Source: Halalkalibacter krulwichiae (lineage in GTDB: Bacteria; Bacillota; Bacilli; Bacillales; Bacillaceae_D). From it: 64,000 nt of DNA. Below, one piece after another: positions 37,616 through 47,272 of the stretch (positions are counted from its first letter, which is position 1; each line of letters begins with the position of its first letter). The DNA is taken from NCBI RefSeq assembly GCF_002109385.1, contig NZ_CP020814.1, positions 684,001 to 748,000 of the forward strand. The letters are read 5' to 3'. The notes beneath the pieces were generated by a model, which searched no databases, was not told where the DNA came from, and saw only the letters and a program-made list of their open reading frames with translations. Position numbers and translations under genes: made by a program.

Positions 37616-39874
37616 ATGCAGCTAACAAAGAGTGAAAGATATACGGTGAGTTTAGTCCTGTTAGGTGGAGGAGGATTGTTTTTATTAGTTTTTCTCCAAG
37701 GGTTATATGCAGGGACATTTGAGGTGCAGAATCACCTAGTTCTACATACATTATTAGAATTAATCAGTATTGCTGTTTCCGTTTCCATTTTCATTTATGG
37801 TTGGTTAACCTATCCTTTTACTCAATCGAGAGTATTGCTATTTTTCGCTTTAACTTTTTTAATGGTTGCCATTTTTGATGTTCTTCACACTTTTATTTTT
37901 CCGGGAATGCCTTTTTTTCCTGATGAAAATACACAGGCGACAATTTGGTTGTGGATGCTAGCGAGGTTAACCGAATCTATTGCCTTTATTGTAGGTCTTT
38001 ATTTATTAAAGAAAAGTAAGGCGTTAAGTAGGAAGTATCAGAAGTATACATGGTTAATGCTTTTTAGTTTTGTACCACTGATCAGTTCCTATTTCATAAT
38101 TGTTTACGCTGAATATTTACCAATATTAATAACAAATGAAGGAACAACACTAGTAAAAAAAGCGTTAGAATTAGCTGTTGTCATTGTCCACTTAGGGGCA
38201 ATTATTTTTATTTGGCGTGATTATAAAAGAAACAAAAGTATCTTTTTATTAAATTTAATGAGAGCTTGCTTCTTCCTAATCTTTTGTGGGGTTACTATGG
38301 TGTTGTATTTAACAATTGAAGATCTTACACACCTTGCTGGTCATGTATATAAAGTGGTAGGATACTTCTTTATTATGAAAGCCTTTTATTATGCCACTAT
38401 AAAGTTGCCTCTTGAACATAAAAAGCAGACAGAAGAGAAACTGCAAGACATCGAAAGCGAATTAGAATCGCTTTTTAAAAATACCGATGATGCTATTTTT
38501 ATCTATAATTTAAATGATAAAGTGTTGGTAAGGAGGAATCCTGCTTTTACAAAGATGTTCGGTTATGATGAGCATGAACCATTGACAGTGAATGAACTTA
38601 TCCCTGAAGAACGAAACGAAGAATTTTTCCAATTAATTGAAGTGCTAAAGAGCGGAAAATCAATTATTGATTATAAGACTGTTCGTCAAGATAAAAAGAA
38701 AAGGCTAATTGATGTTAGTATGACTGTTTCTCCAATAAAAAGATTTGAGGGTGAAATACTATGCGCTTCCATTTTGCGAAATATTACAGAACAAACTAAA
38801 GCGCAAAAGGCTCTTCAAGAAGCGAGACAAGAGCTTCAAGAAACAATAGCGCAACATCACGGCATTATTTACAAATTCAAAAAAATAGACAATGAATTTA
38901 TTATTACTTTAATTGATGGGAAACTACTCTCCGAGAATAATATTTTACCAGGTAAATTAATAGGGAAACCAATTGACATTTTATATAATGACTATGAAGC
39001 TGAGAGGTTATCTACATATAATGAAAGAGCTTGGCAAGGTGAGAAATTAGAATATCAATTTGAGCTTCCTTCAGATGACTTAATCTTTTTAGCAACTCTC
39101 GAACCGATCACACGAAATGGAGAGATTGTTGAAGTACTTGGAAATGTAATAGATATTACAACACTAATCAAAACGGAAGAACTACTTCGAAGAACGGAGA
39201 AACTATCAGTAGTAGGTGAACTTGCTGCAGGATTTGCTCATGAAATTAGAAACCCTTTAACGACGATTAAGGGATTCATTCAACTAATCGAAAAGGAAAA
39301 AAATGAGAAGAATGCAGAATATATTAACATTATGTTAAATGAAATCGATCGCCTTGAAATGATCACGAATGAATTTATGGTTGTTGCAAAGCCGCAAGTG
39401 ATTAATTATCAAATGGAGTGTGTACAAGCTTTTATCAAAGATGTTACCCAGTTTCTTCAGCCGCAAGCGCTTTTAAAAAATGTAGAAATGAAACTAGTTG
39501 TTGATCAAGAAATTCCGCATATCTATTTTGATCGAAATCAAATGAGGCAAGTACTTATAAATCTCTATAAGAATTCAATGGAAGCAATGAAAAGTGGTGG
39601 TATGATTACAACACATGTAACAATTGTAGAGCAATTTGTATCAATTGCCATTGCAGACGAAGGAGCAGGCATTCCTGAGAACTTAATTCCACGGTTAGGA
39701 GAACCTTTTTATACGTTAAAAGAAAAGGGTACAGGCTTAGGGTTAATGGTTAGCAAAAAAATTATAGATACTCATCAAGGGAGTTTGTTAATAAAAAGTG
39801 AATTAAATGTCGGAACAACGATGACAATTATGTTACCGATAAATCGAAAAGCAACGGAGGTTAACGATGATTAG
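37616..39874 (+). CDS. MASE3-PAS-PAS sensor histidine kinase
   Basis: A 752-residue membrane kinase. Residues 1-265 hold about seven hydrophobic helices with the MASE3 pattern (DVLHTFIFPGMPFF). PAS domains follow at about 280-390 (LFKNTDDAIFIYN) and 410-520. The HisKA domain has the phosphoacceptor His in GFAHEIRNPLTTIKGFI (about residue 541). HATPase_c shows the N box NLYKNSMEAM (about 648) and the G boxes DEGAGIP and GTGLGLMV. No response regulator is adjacent and the catalytic region is KinA/KinE-like, so input to the sporulation phosphorelay is likely. The start is ATG 37616 behind GGGGTGG. Its last 8 nt overlap the next gene. Confidence 0.92.
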   Translation: MQLTKSERYTVSLVLLGGGGLFLLVFLQGLYAGTFEVQNHLVLHTLLELISIAVSVSIFIYGWLTYPFTQSRVLLFFALTFLMVAIFDVLHTFIFPGMPFFPDENTQATIWLWMLARLTESIAFIVGLYLLKKSKALSRKYQKYTWLMLFSFVPLISSYFIIVYAEYLPILITNEGTTLVKKALELAVVIVHLGAIIFIWRDYKRNKSIFLLNLMRACFFLIFCGVTMVLYLTIEDLTHLAGHVYKVVGYFFIMKAFYYATIKLPLEHKKQTEEKLQDIESELESLFKNTDDAIFIYNLNDKVLVRRNPAFTKMFGYDEHEPLTVNELIPEERNEEFFQLIEVLKSGKSIIDYKTVRQDKKKRLIDVSMTVSPIKRFEGEILCASILRNITEQTKAQKALQEARQELQETIAQHHGIIYKFKKIDNEFIITLIDGKLLSENNILPGKLIGKPIDILYNDYEAERLSTYNERAWQGEKLEYQFELPSDDLIFLATLEPITRNGEIVEVLGNVIDITTLIKTEELLRRTEKLSVVGELAAGFAHEIRNPLTTIKGFIQLIEKEKNEKNAEYINIMLNEIDRLEMITNEFMVVAKPQVINYQMECVQAFIKDVTQFLQPQALLKNVEMKLVVDQEIPHIYFDRNQMRQVLINLYKNSMEAMKSGGMITTHVTIVEQFVSIAIADEGAGIPENLIPRLGEPFYTLKEKGTGLGLMVSKKIIDTHQGSLLIKSELNVGTTMTIMLPINRKATEVNDD

Positions 39875-40862
39875 ATTTGCAGTCATTGGAACAAACTGGA
39901 TCACTGAAAATTTTATTAAAGCAGCAAGGAAAGTAGAAGGCTTTGAGTTAACGGCTGTTTATTCAAGGACAAAAGAAAGAGGGCAATTATTTGCAGACCA
40001 ATATAATGCGCCTTTTGTCTATACAAGTTTAGAAGAAGTAGCGACAAGTAGTGAAGTAGATGCCGTATACATAGCGAGTCCTAATTCCCATCATGCAAAT
40101 CAAGCGATTTTGATGATGAATAATGGTAAGCATGTCCTTTGTGAGAAGCCACTTGCTTCTAATACAGCCGAAGTAGAGAGAATGATTACCTGTGCAAAGG
40201 AAAATGACGTACTATTAATGGAAGCATTAAAGACAACGTTTGTTCCAAATTTTAATGAAATCAAAAAACATATCAAGAAAATTGGAACGGTTAGGCGATA
40301 TGTTTCTAGCTATTGTCAATACTCTTCACGATATGATCGTTATAAAGCTGGTGAACAGCTAAATACATTTGATCCTCAATTTTCTAATGGTGCTCTAATG
40401 GATTTAGGCGTGTATTGTGTATATCCTTTAGTTGCTCTATTTGGAGAACCTAAGCAAGTTCTTGGGCAATCGTACATGCTAGAATCGGGGGTTGATGGTG
40501 AAGGAAGTTTACTATTGAAATATGATCAGATGGAAGCTGTAATCATGTACTCGAAAATTTCAAACTCTTATCTTCCTTCAGAGATACAAGGTGAGGAAGG
40601 AAGTATTCTGATCGATCATATGAATCCGCCTAAGGGACTGAAGATTCAATATCGTAATGGTACGTCTGAGCAAATTAGTTTGCCTCAAGATGAACATTCA
40701 ATGTTGTATGAAATAGAGGAATTTATTTCATTAGTAAAGAATAATGAAAAGGAATCAAATATTAATACTTATGAGAATTCACTCATAACTGCTCGCATTT
40801 TAGAAGAGGCTAGAATGAAAATGAACATTGTTTATCCAGCAGATCGAGCCAATAAAGATTAA
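39867..40862 (+). CDS. Gfo/Idh/MocA-family oxidoreductase
   Basis: A 331-residue NAD(P)-dependent oxidoreductase. The Rossmann half begins FAVIGTNWITENFI (a variant of GxGxxG), with AVYIASPNSHHANQAI and the family motif HVLCEKPLA with catalytic Lys. The C-terminal half has GALMDLGVYCVYPLVALFG and GSILIDHMNPP. Substrate unknown; relatives act on sugars, inositols or amino sugars. ATG 39867 overlaps the kinase end by 8 nt (CGGAGG just before), so the two are translated together, an odd pairing for a kinase. Confidence 0.9.
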   Translation: MIRFAVIGTNWITENFIKAARKVEGFELTAVYSRTKERGQLFADQYNAPFVYTSLEEVATSSEVDAVYIASPNSHHANQAILMMNNGKHVLCEKPLASNTAEVERMITCAKENDVLLMEALKTTFVPNFNEIKKHIKKIGTVRRYVSSYCQYSSRYDRYKAGEQLNTFDPQFSNGALMDLGVYCVYPLVALFGEPKQVLGQSYMLESGVDGEGSLLLKYDQMEAVIMYSKISNSYLPSEIQGEEGSILIDHMNPPKGLKIQYRNGTSEQISLPQDEHSMLYEIEEFISLVKNNEKESNINTYENSLITARILEEARMKMNIVYPADRANKD

Positions 40863-40879
40863 TTACTGAAGCATTTTTT

Positions 40880-40935
40880 AGAGGAGGATAATTTTTAAAA
40901 GAGTAACTAACTTTTTTGAAATTATTCTCTTTTTC
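40880..40935 (+). terminator. Terminator after the oxidoreductase gene
   Basis: GAGGATAATTTT pairs with AAATTATTCTC with one mismatch in 40884-40929, followed by TTTTTC. The remaining 165 nt to the next gene show nothing notable. Confidence 0.65.
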
Positions 40936-41103
40936 TATAGTCTAGAAAAGGCATGGTGATTGTTTAGAATACTAGAGCATATATTTATATTGAGCACCTT
41001 TAGTGTAATTTACATGAACTGATGACGTCGGGAACTTTTAGATACTTAGCGAATTGTATAAGAATCTGATAGCCTTTCTAAATAAGAAAAGGAGGGATTT
41101 GCG

Positions 41104-42021
41104 TTGGTTGAAAAGCTTACCAAGAACTTCTTTCTCTACTTATCAAAAAGCAAAGTACTGAATAAAGGTGCAAAGCGATGGGGATTACGATTGGGAGCTT
41201 CTCAAGTCGTTGCTGGAGTTTCTATAGAGAGCGTCATCAAATCTGTAAAAGAGCTCAATGACAAAGGATTAGTCTGTACGGTTGATCATTTAGGAGAATT
41301 TGTATTTAAGAAAGAAGAAGCAGTGCAGGCAACAACCGTTTGTGTGGATACACTTGAAGCAATTTCGGAAGCCGGTGTCAAATGTAATTTATCTGTAAAG
41401 TTAACCCAGCTTGGGTTAGATATCGATAAAAGGCTCTGTTTGGACAATATGAATCGTATATTAGATACGGCAAGACGGACAAATAATTTTGTGAGAATTG
41501 ATATGGAAGACTATACCCATTACCATCAAACTCTAGAAATGCTTAAAGAGCTTCGTAGAAAGTATAATAATGTTGGAACTGTCATACAAGCTTATCTATA
41601 TAGTGCTAAAGATGATTTGGAAAAATTAAAGGGGATTCCATTGCGCCTTGTGAAAGGCGCTTATAAGGAATCTGCTAAAGTGGCCTTTCAAGATAAGAAG
41701 AAAATTGATGCTAACTATATGAAGATTATTAAGCAACATTTATTAACAGGAAGCTATACGGCTATTGCGACACATGATCACAGAATCATAGAACAAGTAA
41801 AAGAGTTTTGCCATCAGAACAACATTCCTCGCAATCAATTCGAATTCCAAATGTTATACGGGTTTCGGAAGGAGTTACAAGAAGAGATTGCACGGCAAGG
41901 ATATACAATGAGGGTGTATGTACCTTTTGGGAAAGACTGGTATGGGTATTTTATGAGGAGATTAGCAGAAAGACCACAGAATGTTTCGTTTGCTCTAAAA
42001 GGATTTCTTTCAAGAAAGTAG
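41104..42021 (+). CDS. putB: Proline dehydrogenase
   Basis: FAD-dependent oxidation of proline to pyrroline 5-carboxylate at the membrane, entering electrons into the respiratory chain. The 305-residue monofunctional form is complete. Motifs include VTVDHLGE-like [77 protein letters not shown] and the end [26 protein letters not shown] start (41104) follows GGAGGG. It shares a bidirectional terminator with arginase downstream and, with it, points to amino-acid catabolism. Confidence 0.95.
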   Translation: MVEKLTKNFFLYLSKSKVLNKGAKRWGLRLGASQVVAGVSIESVIKSVKELNDKGLVCTVDHLGEFVFKKEEAVQATTVCVDTLEAISEAGVKCNLSVKLTQLGLDIDKRLCLDNMNRILDTARRTNNFVRIDMEDYTHYHQTLEMLKELRRKYNNVGTVIQAYLYSAKDDLEKLKGIPLRLVKGAYKESAKVAFQDKKKIDANYMKIIKQHLLTGSYTAIATHDHRIIEQVKEFCHQNNIPRNQFEFQMLYGFRKELQEEIARQGYTMRVYVPFGKDWYGYFMRRLAERPQNVSFALKGFLSRK

Positions 42022-42030
42022 AATGATCAT

Positions 42031-42064
42031 GAAAAAAGTTGTAACGATTGTTACGACTTTTTTC
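42031..42064 (+). terminator. Terminator after proline dehydrogenase
   Basis: GAAAAAAGTTGTAAC (42031-42045) is complementary to GTTACGACTTTTTTC (42050-42064), one mismatch, around a 4-nt loop. Confidence 0.8.
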
Positions 42065-42115
42065 AAAATATGTATACGTACAAAGACGTTGTAGTTAACC
42101 GGAAGGGGATACGTT

Positions 42116-43021
42116 ATGAATAAACATACTAAAGTTTCAGTTGTAGGAGTCCCGATGGATTTAGGACAAGTTCGTCGTGGAGTTGATATGGGACCTAGTG
42201 CAATGCGATATGCAGGATTAATTGAGGGAATCAAAGAATTAGGTTTTGATGTAGTAGATTATGGAGATATTACGATTCATCGTTCTTCGAATGGGAGTAA
42301 GCAAGAGCAGAACTTGAAGAACTTACAGGAAGTAATTAAAACAAGTGAGGAACTATGTAGAGATCTTGACCAAATTCTTTCAAAAGGAGGTTTCCCGCTT
42401 GTTTTAGGTGGTGACCATAGCATGAGTATCGGATCAATTGCAGGGATAAGTAAGCATTATAAGAATTTAGGTGTCATCTGGTATGATGCACATACCGACT
42501 TAAATACAGCAGACACGTCACCATCTGGTAATATTCATGGAATGCCACTAGCAATTAATTTAGGCTTAGGACATCCACTGTTGACTGAAATTGGAGGATA
42601 TTCACCTAAGGTTAAGAGAGAGAATATCGTTATTATCGGGGCAAGATCGATTGATGAAGGTGAGAGGGAATTAATTAAACAAGAAGGTATAAAAGTTTTT
42701 ACAATGCATGAAATTGATCGTAAAGGAATGACAGCTGTCATGGAAGAAGCAATCTCCTACTTGAAAGATCGAACAGATGGTGTTCACTTAAGTCTTGATC
42801 TAGATGCTTTAGACCCTGTCGATGCACCAGGTGTAGGGACACCGGTATTGGGGGGAGTTACATATCGTGAAAGTCATTTAGCAATGGAGATGTTAGCTGA
42901 GTCAGGGATGATAACATCAGCAGAGTTTGTTGAAGTGAACCCCATTTTGGACAATAAAAATCAAACCGCTGACATCGCTGTAGAATTAGTGGCTTCTCTA
43001 CTAGGAAAAAAATTAATTTAA
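42116..43021 (+). CDS. rocF: Arginase
   Basis: Mn-dependent hydrolysis of arginine to ornithine and urea. The 301-residue product has all ureohydrolase metal motifs: [31 protein letters not shown] and the [22 protein letters not shown] block. GGAAGGGG precedes ATG 42116. No RocR/sigma-54 type promoter was visible upstream. The membrane-protein gene that follows 41 nt later may be co-transcribed. Confidence 0.96.
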   Translation: MNKHTKVSVVGVPMDLGQVRRGVDMGPSAMRYAGLIEGIKELGFDVVDYGDITIHRSSNGSKQEQNLKNLQEVIKTSEELCRDLDQILSKGGFPLVLGGDHSMSIGSIAGISKHYKNLGVIWYDAHTDLNTADTSPSGNIHGMPLAINLGLGHPLLTEIGGYSPKVKRENIVIIGARSIDEGERELIKQEGIKVFTMHEIDRKGMTAVMEEAISYLKDRTDGVHLSLDLDALDPVDAPGVGTPVLGGVTYRESHLAMEMLAESGMITSAEFVEVNPILDNKNQTADIAVELVASLLGKKLI

Positions 43022-43062
43022 GTGTATAATTATGTTTCTTGTAAAGTGGAGGAGGTTTTATT

Positions 43063-44439
43063 TTGACAGGAAAAAACAGACAAAAGGTAAATACATCAGC
43101 GCAGAATAGGACTATCGCTAATTATTTACGATTCATTATTCCTTCCTTAGTGGGAGTATTTTTATTCATGGTTCCTTTAAAGGTGAACGGTGATATAACG
43201 ATTCCTGTTGCCTTTTTGGCAAAACAAGTTGAAGGATTGTTACTACATGCTTTGCCGACAGTAATGACAGTCATTTTACTAATAGTAGCATTATTAACTG
43301 CATGGATGACTTTACTAAAGCCTTCTTTCATAGAAGATAAGCCTTTCATGAAAAGTCTTTTTCAAGTCCATCCATCATGGCTTTTCATTCGAATTCTAGG
43401 ATTTATATTTGCGGTAATGACATTGCTTAAATTAGGTCCAGAGTGGGTCTGGTCAGGCGATACAGGTGGGCTTTTATTATTTGAATTGATACCATTATTG
43501 TTTACCATCTTTCTCTTTGCGGGATTATTCTTACCTTTGTTATTAAACTATGGGTTGCTTGAATTCTTCGGTGTCATGCTTAATAAGGTTATGAGGCCAG
43601 TATTCACGTTGCCAGGTCGTTCTTCCATTGATTGCTTAGCTTCTTGGATGGGAGATGGAACAATAGGTGTTCTGCTTACAAATAAACAATACGAAGAAGG
43701 TTTTTATACAAAACGAGAGGCCGCTGTTATAGGGACAACTTTCTCTGTTGTATCCATTACCTTTAGTATCGTCATTTTAACATATATGAATTTAGAACAT
43801 TTATTTATCCAATATTATTTAACGATAGTATTAGCGGGTTTTGTCGCTGCTGTTATTTGTCCGCGGATTCCTCCTTTATCGAGAAAGCCAAATACTTATA
43901 TCGTTGAAGGCAAACAAACGGAAACCAATGATTTAGGAGAGCTAAACTTGTTTCAATATGGTTTGAAGTTAGCGGTACGACGTGCGAGTGCAAATACAGG
44001 GGTTGCTAGTACTGTTAAAGGCGGAGTAAAAAATGTTTTCGATATGTGGTTTGGTGTTATCCCAGTTGTAATGGCTTTAGGTACCCTTGCTTTAGTCGCA
44101 GCTGAGCATACAATCATATTCGAGGTGTTAGGAGCACCATTTGTGCCAATCTTATCTGTTTTGCAAGTACCTGAAGCAGCACAGGCAGCGCAAACAATGG
44201 TAGTAGGATTTGCAGATATGTTTTTACCAGCTGTTATTGGCAGCGGAATCGAAAGTGATTTTACTAGATTTGTGATTGCTTGTGTTTCTGTAACTCAGTT
44301 AATATATATGTCAGAGGTAGGAGGGTTACTGCTTGCTTCTAAACTTCCGGTTACATTCCTCGATTTAGTAATCATATTTTTAGAGCGAACAATTATTACA
44401 CTCCCAATTATCGTGTTAATGGCTCATATTATTTTTTAA
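43063..44439 (+). CDS. YjiH-family membrane protein (nucleoside-recognition GATE domain)
   Basis: A 458-residue polytopic membrane protein with about ten hydrophobic helices. The N-terminal quarter has LRFIIPSLVGVFLFMVPLK; the centre has the Gate-domain pattern GRSSIDCLASWMGDGTIGVLLTNKQYEEGFYTKREAAVIGT in pieces; the C-terminus has GFADMFLPAVIGSGI and SEVGGLLLASKLP. YjiH proteins are uncharacterised and often lie beside arginine or histidine degradation genes; an amino-acid or catabolite transport role is inferred from rocF. The start is TTG 43063 with GTGGAGGAGG upstream. Confidence 0.82.
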   Translation: MTGKNRQKVNTSAQNRTIANYLRFIIPSLVGVFLFMVPLKVNGDITIPVAFLAKQVEGLLLHALPTVMTVILLIVALLTAWMTLLKPSFIEDKPFMKSLFQVHPSWLFIRILGFIFAVMTLLKLGPEWVWSGDTGGLLLFELIPLLFTIFLFAGLFLPLLLNYGLLEFFGVMLNKVMRPVFTLPGRSSIDCLASWMGDGTIGVLLTNKQYEEGFYTKREAAVIGTTFSVVSITFSIVILTYMNLEHLFIQYYLTIVLAGFVAAVICPRIPPLSRKPNTYIVEGKQTETNDLGELNLFQYGLKLAVRRASANTGVASTVKGGVKNVFDMWFGVIPVVMALGTLALVAAEHTIIFEVLGAPFVPILSVLQVPEAAQAAQTMVVGFADMFLPAVIGSGIESDFTRFVIACVSVTQLIYMSEVGGLLLASKLPVTFLDLVIIFLERTIITLPIIVLMAHIIF

Positions 44440-44453
44440 AAGAGGTATTTTCA

Positions 44454-44490
44454 AAAGGCAAACATTGTCATTTTGGAAATGCCTTTATTG
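44454..44490 (+). terminator. Possible terminator after yjiH
   Basis: AAAGGCA (44454-44460) pairs with TGCCTTT (44480-44486) around a 19-nt loop, followed by ATTG. The stem is short. Confidence 0.4.
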
Positions 44491-44579
44491 ATAAGGGGTT
44501 TTAGCATGAATGCATCTTGCCTTATTCAAATTGTTCATGTACGATTTTGATTAGATGACTTGACATAAGGGGTACTCAG

Positions 44580-45023
44580 ATGGCTTATGATAAATATATA
44601 TTAGCAGAATCCGTAGGTTATAAAATTACAAACACGGCTAGGTTAGTTACTAACAGGCTAAATAACAATTTCAAGCAAAATGATTTACCGGTAACGAATG
44701 AACAATGGGCCATTATGATACGGTTATGGGAAGAAGATGGTCTAACACAAAATCGCCTCGCTTCTCTAACGAATAAAGATTCAGCTAGTGTTTCTAGGCT
44801 AATTAACAATATGATAAAAAGAGATCTCGTAACTCGCATTCCTCATCCTGTCGATAAAAGAACCAATTTAATTTTCTTAACAAATGCCGGAAAAAGTTTA
44901 CAAGTAGCAATGATTGAACAGGCCCAAAAGACAGTAGAACAGATATCACAGAATATAAGTGATGAGGATATGAAGACATTTTTAAAAGTTTTATATCAAA
45001 TAGATGAAAATTTATCAGATTAA
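44580..45023 (+). CDS. MarR-family transcriptional regulator
   Basis: A 147-residue winged-helix repressor. Helix-turn-helix segment LTQNRLASLTNKDSASVSRLINNMIKRDLVTRI (about residues 55-87) and the wing RIPHPVDKRTNLIFLT are standard MarR. N- and C-terminal helices form the dimer interface. ATG 44580 follows AAGGGG. The gene is directly upstream of a siderophore importer, in the same direction, with a terminator and two identical palindromic sites in between (45097, 45180), so it is likely to regulate that importer or itself. Confidence 0.9.
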   Translation: MAYDKYILAESVGYKITNTARLVTNRLNNNFKQNDLPVTNEQWAIMIRLWEEDGLTQNRLASLTNKDSASVSRLINNMIKRDLVTRIPHPVDKRTNLIFLTNAGKSLQVAMIEQAQKTVEQISQNISDEDMKTFLKVLYQIDENLSD

Positions 45024-45028
45024 TCAAC

Positions 45029-45066
45029 AAAGCACTTATTCTAATTGAGAATGAAGTGCTTTTTGT
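45029..45066 (+). terminator. Terminator after the marR gene
   Basis: AAAGCACTTATTCT (45029-45042) pairs with the complement ending at 45063 around AATT, followed by a T-rich run. Confidence 0.85.
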
Positions 45067-45096
45067 TTTATTGATACGGAATGCTATTGGTCCTTT

Positions 45097-45113
45097 GTTG
45101 TTTAAACAATTAT
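45097..45113 (+). promoter_or_regulatory. Palindromic operator, copy 1
   Basis: GTTGTTTAAACAATTAT, with the perfect 12-bp palindrome TTGTTTAAACAA at 45098-45109. The same 17 nt recur at 45180, so it is a probable regulator-binding site. Confidence 0.65.
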
Positions 45114-45179
45114 ATTGAATGTATATTTATATTGTAATATTTGACTTGCATGCCTTAAAAAATCTTTTTCGGAAATATA

Positions 45180-45196
45180 GTTGTTTAAACAATTAT
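45180..45196 (+). promoter_or_regulatory. Palindromic operator, copy 2
   Basis: An identical 17-nt copy of the site at 45097, 83 bp downstream of it and 15 bp upstream of the -35 hexamer of the importer promoter. A MarR-type dimer is the likely ligand because marR is adjacent. Confidence 0.65.
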
Positions 45197-45210
45197 TTAA
45201 TTAGATAGTA

Positions 45211-45265
45211 TTGACAATCATTATCGACTAGCTTTAAAATGAAATTAGAGCGATAATCATTATCA
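45211..45265 (+). promoter_or_regulatory. Fur-regulated promoter of the siderophore importer
   Basis: TTGACA (45211-45216), 18-nt spacer, TAAAAT (45235-45240). A Fur-box-like GACAATCATTATCGA (45213-45227) overlaps the -35, and a better one, CGATAATCATTATCA (45251-45265), lies just downstream of the start of transcription. Both resemble the 7-1-7 Fur consensus TGATAATNATTATCA. Confidence 0.8.
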
Positions 45266-45378
45266 ATTTAATTGCTCTATTCTTTTGTTTCTTATTGAAT
45301 ATGATTATCATTTACGCTATTTATGAGGCTTATAGGAAACGAGATAAATCTGTAGAGATAGAAAGAGTAGGCCCAGTT

Positions 45379-46332
45379 ATGCGAAAACGTTATCTAGTCA
45401 TTATTTTGATTCTTTTATCAATTGCTTCTTTGTTCATAGGAGTGAGAGATATATCACCCTTGGATATTTTTCGGTTAAGCGAAGAGCAAATTCAAACACT
45501 TTTGATTGTTCGATTTCCAAGACTTATAAGCATTATTATTGCCGGAGTTGGGATGAGTGTCTGTGGTCTAATCATGCAGCAACTGACAAGAAATCGATTT
45601 GTTTCTCCAACAACTGCTGGTACATTAGATTCTGCTAGGCTCGGAATCTTAGTATCTTTGATCCTATTTACTTCTGCTAGCCCCCTTCAAAAAATGCTTG
45701 TTGCTTTTGCTTTTGCATTAATAGGGACGTTTATTTTCATGAAGATATTGGAGCGAATTAAATTCAAAGATACGATTTTTATTCCGCTTGTTGGTCTTAT
45801 GTTCGGGAACATTGTTAGCTCAATTACAACTTTTTTCGCCTACCGTTTTGACTTAATTCAAAACATGTCTGCATGGCTACAAGGAAACTTTGCTGGAATT
45901 GTACGAGGAAGTTATGAACTTTTATACATAAGTATTCCCGTATTATTAATTGCCTATTTCTTTGCTAATCGCTTCACTGTTGCTGGAATGGGTGAAGAAT
46001 TTTCAGTGAATCTTGGATTGAATTATAAACAGGTTGTGAATATTGGGTTAATTATTGTTGCATTAATAACATCCGTTGTTGTATTAACCGTAGGGATGAT
46101 TCCATTCCTTGGATTAATTATTCCGAATATCGTTACGATTTATAAAGGTGATAATTTAAGAGAAAATCTTCCGTATACAGCCCTTTTAGGAGCAATATTT
46201 GTTCTGTTCTGTGATATTTTAGGGCGTTTAATTATATATCCTTATGAGATAGCGATTGGTCTCACTGTTGGAGTTATTGGTAGCGGTATTTTTCTTTATT
46301 TATTGTTAAGGAGAAAACGTTATGGGTTTTAA
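45379..46332 (+). CDS. yclN: Iron-siderophore ABC transporter permease, YclN type
   Basis: First of two FecCD-family permeases of an importer close to the petrobactin transporter YclNOPQ. The 317-residue protein has nine or so helices and family segments RFPRLISIIIAGVGMSVCGLIMQ, RNRFVSPTTAGTLDSARLGI and the ATPase-contact loop GEEFSVNLGLNYKQV, with GMIPFLGLIIPNIV. ATG 45379 gives an N-terminus and length equal to YclN; a TTG at 45295 could extend it by 28 residues but has no ribosome binding site. It overlaps yclO by 11 nt. Confidence 0.9.
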   Translation: MRKRYLVIILILLSIASLFIGVRDISPLDIFRLSEEQIQTLLIVRFPRLISIIIAGVGMSVCGLIMQQLTRNRFVSPTTAGTLDSARLGILVSLILFTSASPLQKMLVAFAFALIGTFIFMKILERIKFKDTIFIPLVGLMFGNIVSSITTFFAYRFDLIQNMSAWLQGNFAGIVRGSYELLYISIPVLLIAYFFANRFTVAGMGEEFSVNLGLNYKQVVNIGLIIVALITSVVVLTVGMIPFLGLIIPNIVTIYKGDNLRENLPYTALLGAIFVLFCDILGRLIIYPYEIAIGLTVGVIGSGIFLYLLLRRKRYGF

Positions 46333-47272
46333 AGGGAAGTTAATATCGTTACTCGTTATAGCAGTTGGACTGACTGTTCTATATATGACGGTTGGGGCAA
46401 ATGGTAACTGGGAATATGTCCTGCCAAGAAGAGGATATAAAATCGCAGCAATTATCTTAACTGGAGCAGCAATTGCATTTTCAACTATGGTGTTTCAAAC
46501 AATCACCAATAACCGAATATTAACACCTAGTATTATAGGTTTAGATTCCCTATATATGTTAATTCAAACATTTATTATTTTCACTTTTGGATCATTGAGC
46601 ATTGTGATGGTAAATAAGCATTTAAATTTTGCTGTATCTGTAGGGTTAATGATTTTATTTGCCGGTGTGTTCTTTAAACTACTTTTCAAAAGAGAAGGAA
46701 GTAACATTTACTTCTTATTATTAATAGGATTGATTTTTGGTACTTTATTCGGGAGTTTAACGACTTTTATGCAAGTTCTTATTGACCCGAATGAATTTCT
46801 AACGGTACAAAATCGTATGTTTGCAAGCTTCAATAACGTTAATACAGACATATTAGGAGCTTCATTGATTCTCATGATTCTCTTAACTCTATTCTTTTAT
46901 AAAGATTTAAAGTATTTAGATGTATTAGCTCTTGGGAAAGAGCATGCGGTGAACCTAGGTGTCGATTATGACAAAGTGGTGAGAAGATTACTCGTTGTCG
47001 TTGCCATTCTTGTATCAATTGCGACAGCATTAGTTGGACCAATTACGTTCCTTGGCTTGCTTGTAGCGAATGTAGCTCATGAATTTATGAAGACGTATAA
47101 ACATAATTATCTTATCGTCGGCGCTATTTTAATTAGTGTTATAGCTCTAGTTGGTGGACAGTTACTTGTAGAGAGAGTGTTTGCTTTTTCAACACCACTA
47201 AGTGTCATCATTAATTTCGTCGGTGGTGTGTACTTCTTATATCTTTTATTAAAGGAGACGAGAAAATGGTAG
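46322..47272 (+). CDS. yclO: Iron-siderophore ABC transporter permease, YclO type
   Basis: Second permease, 316 residues, FecCD family. Features are YVLPRRGYKIAAIILTGAAIAFSTMVFQTITNNRILTPSIIGLDSLY in pieces, the coupling loop KEHAVNLGVDYDKVV and VGPITFLGLLVANVAH. The ATG (46322) lies inside the yclN end behind AAGGAG and the stop overlaps yclP by 7 nt, so yclN-O-P are translationally coupled. It forms a heterodimer with YclN in the membrane. Confidence 0.92.
   Translation: MGFKGKLISLLVIAVGLTVLYMTVGANGNWEYVLPRRGYKIAAIILTGAAIAFSTMVFQTITNNRILTPSIIGLDSLYMLIQTFIIFTFGSLSIVMVNKHLNFAVSVGLMILFAGVFFKLLFKREGSNIYFLLLIGLIFGTLFGSLTTFMQVLIDPNEFLTVQNRMFASFNNVNTDILGASLILMILLTLFFYKDLKYLDVLALGKEHAVNLGVDYDKVVRRLLVVVAILVSIATALVGPITFLGLLVANVAHEFMKTYKHNYLIVGAILISVIALVGGQLLVERVFAFSTPLSVIINFVGGVYFLYLLLKETRKW

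Noticed and set aside
45295..45378. N-terminal extension of yclN from TTG 45295
   Set aside because: No ribosome binding site precedes it, and the added residues have no counterpart in YclN; ATG 45379 gives the family length.
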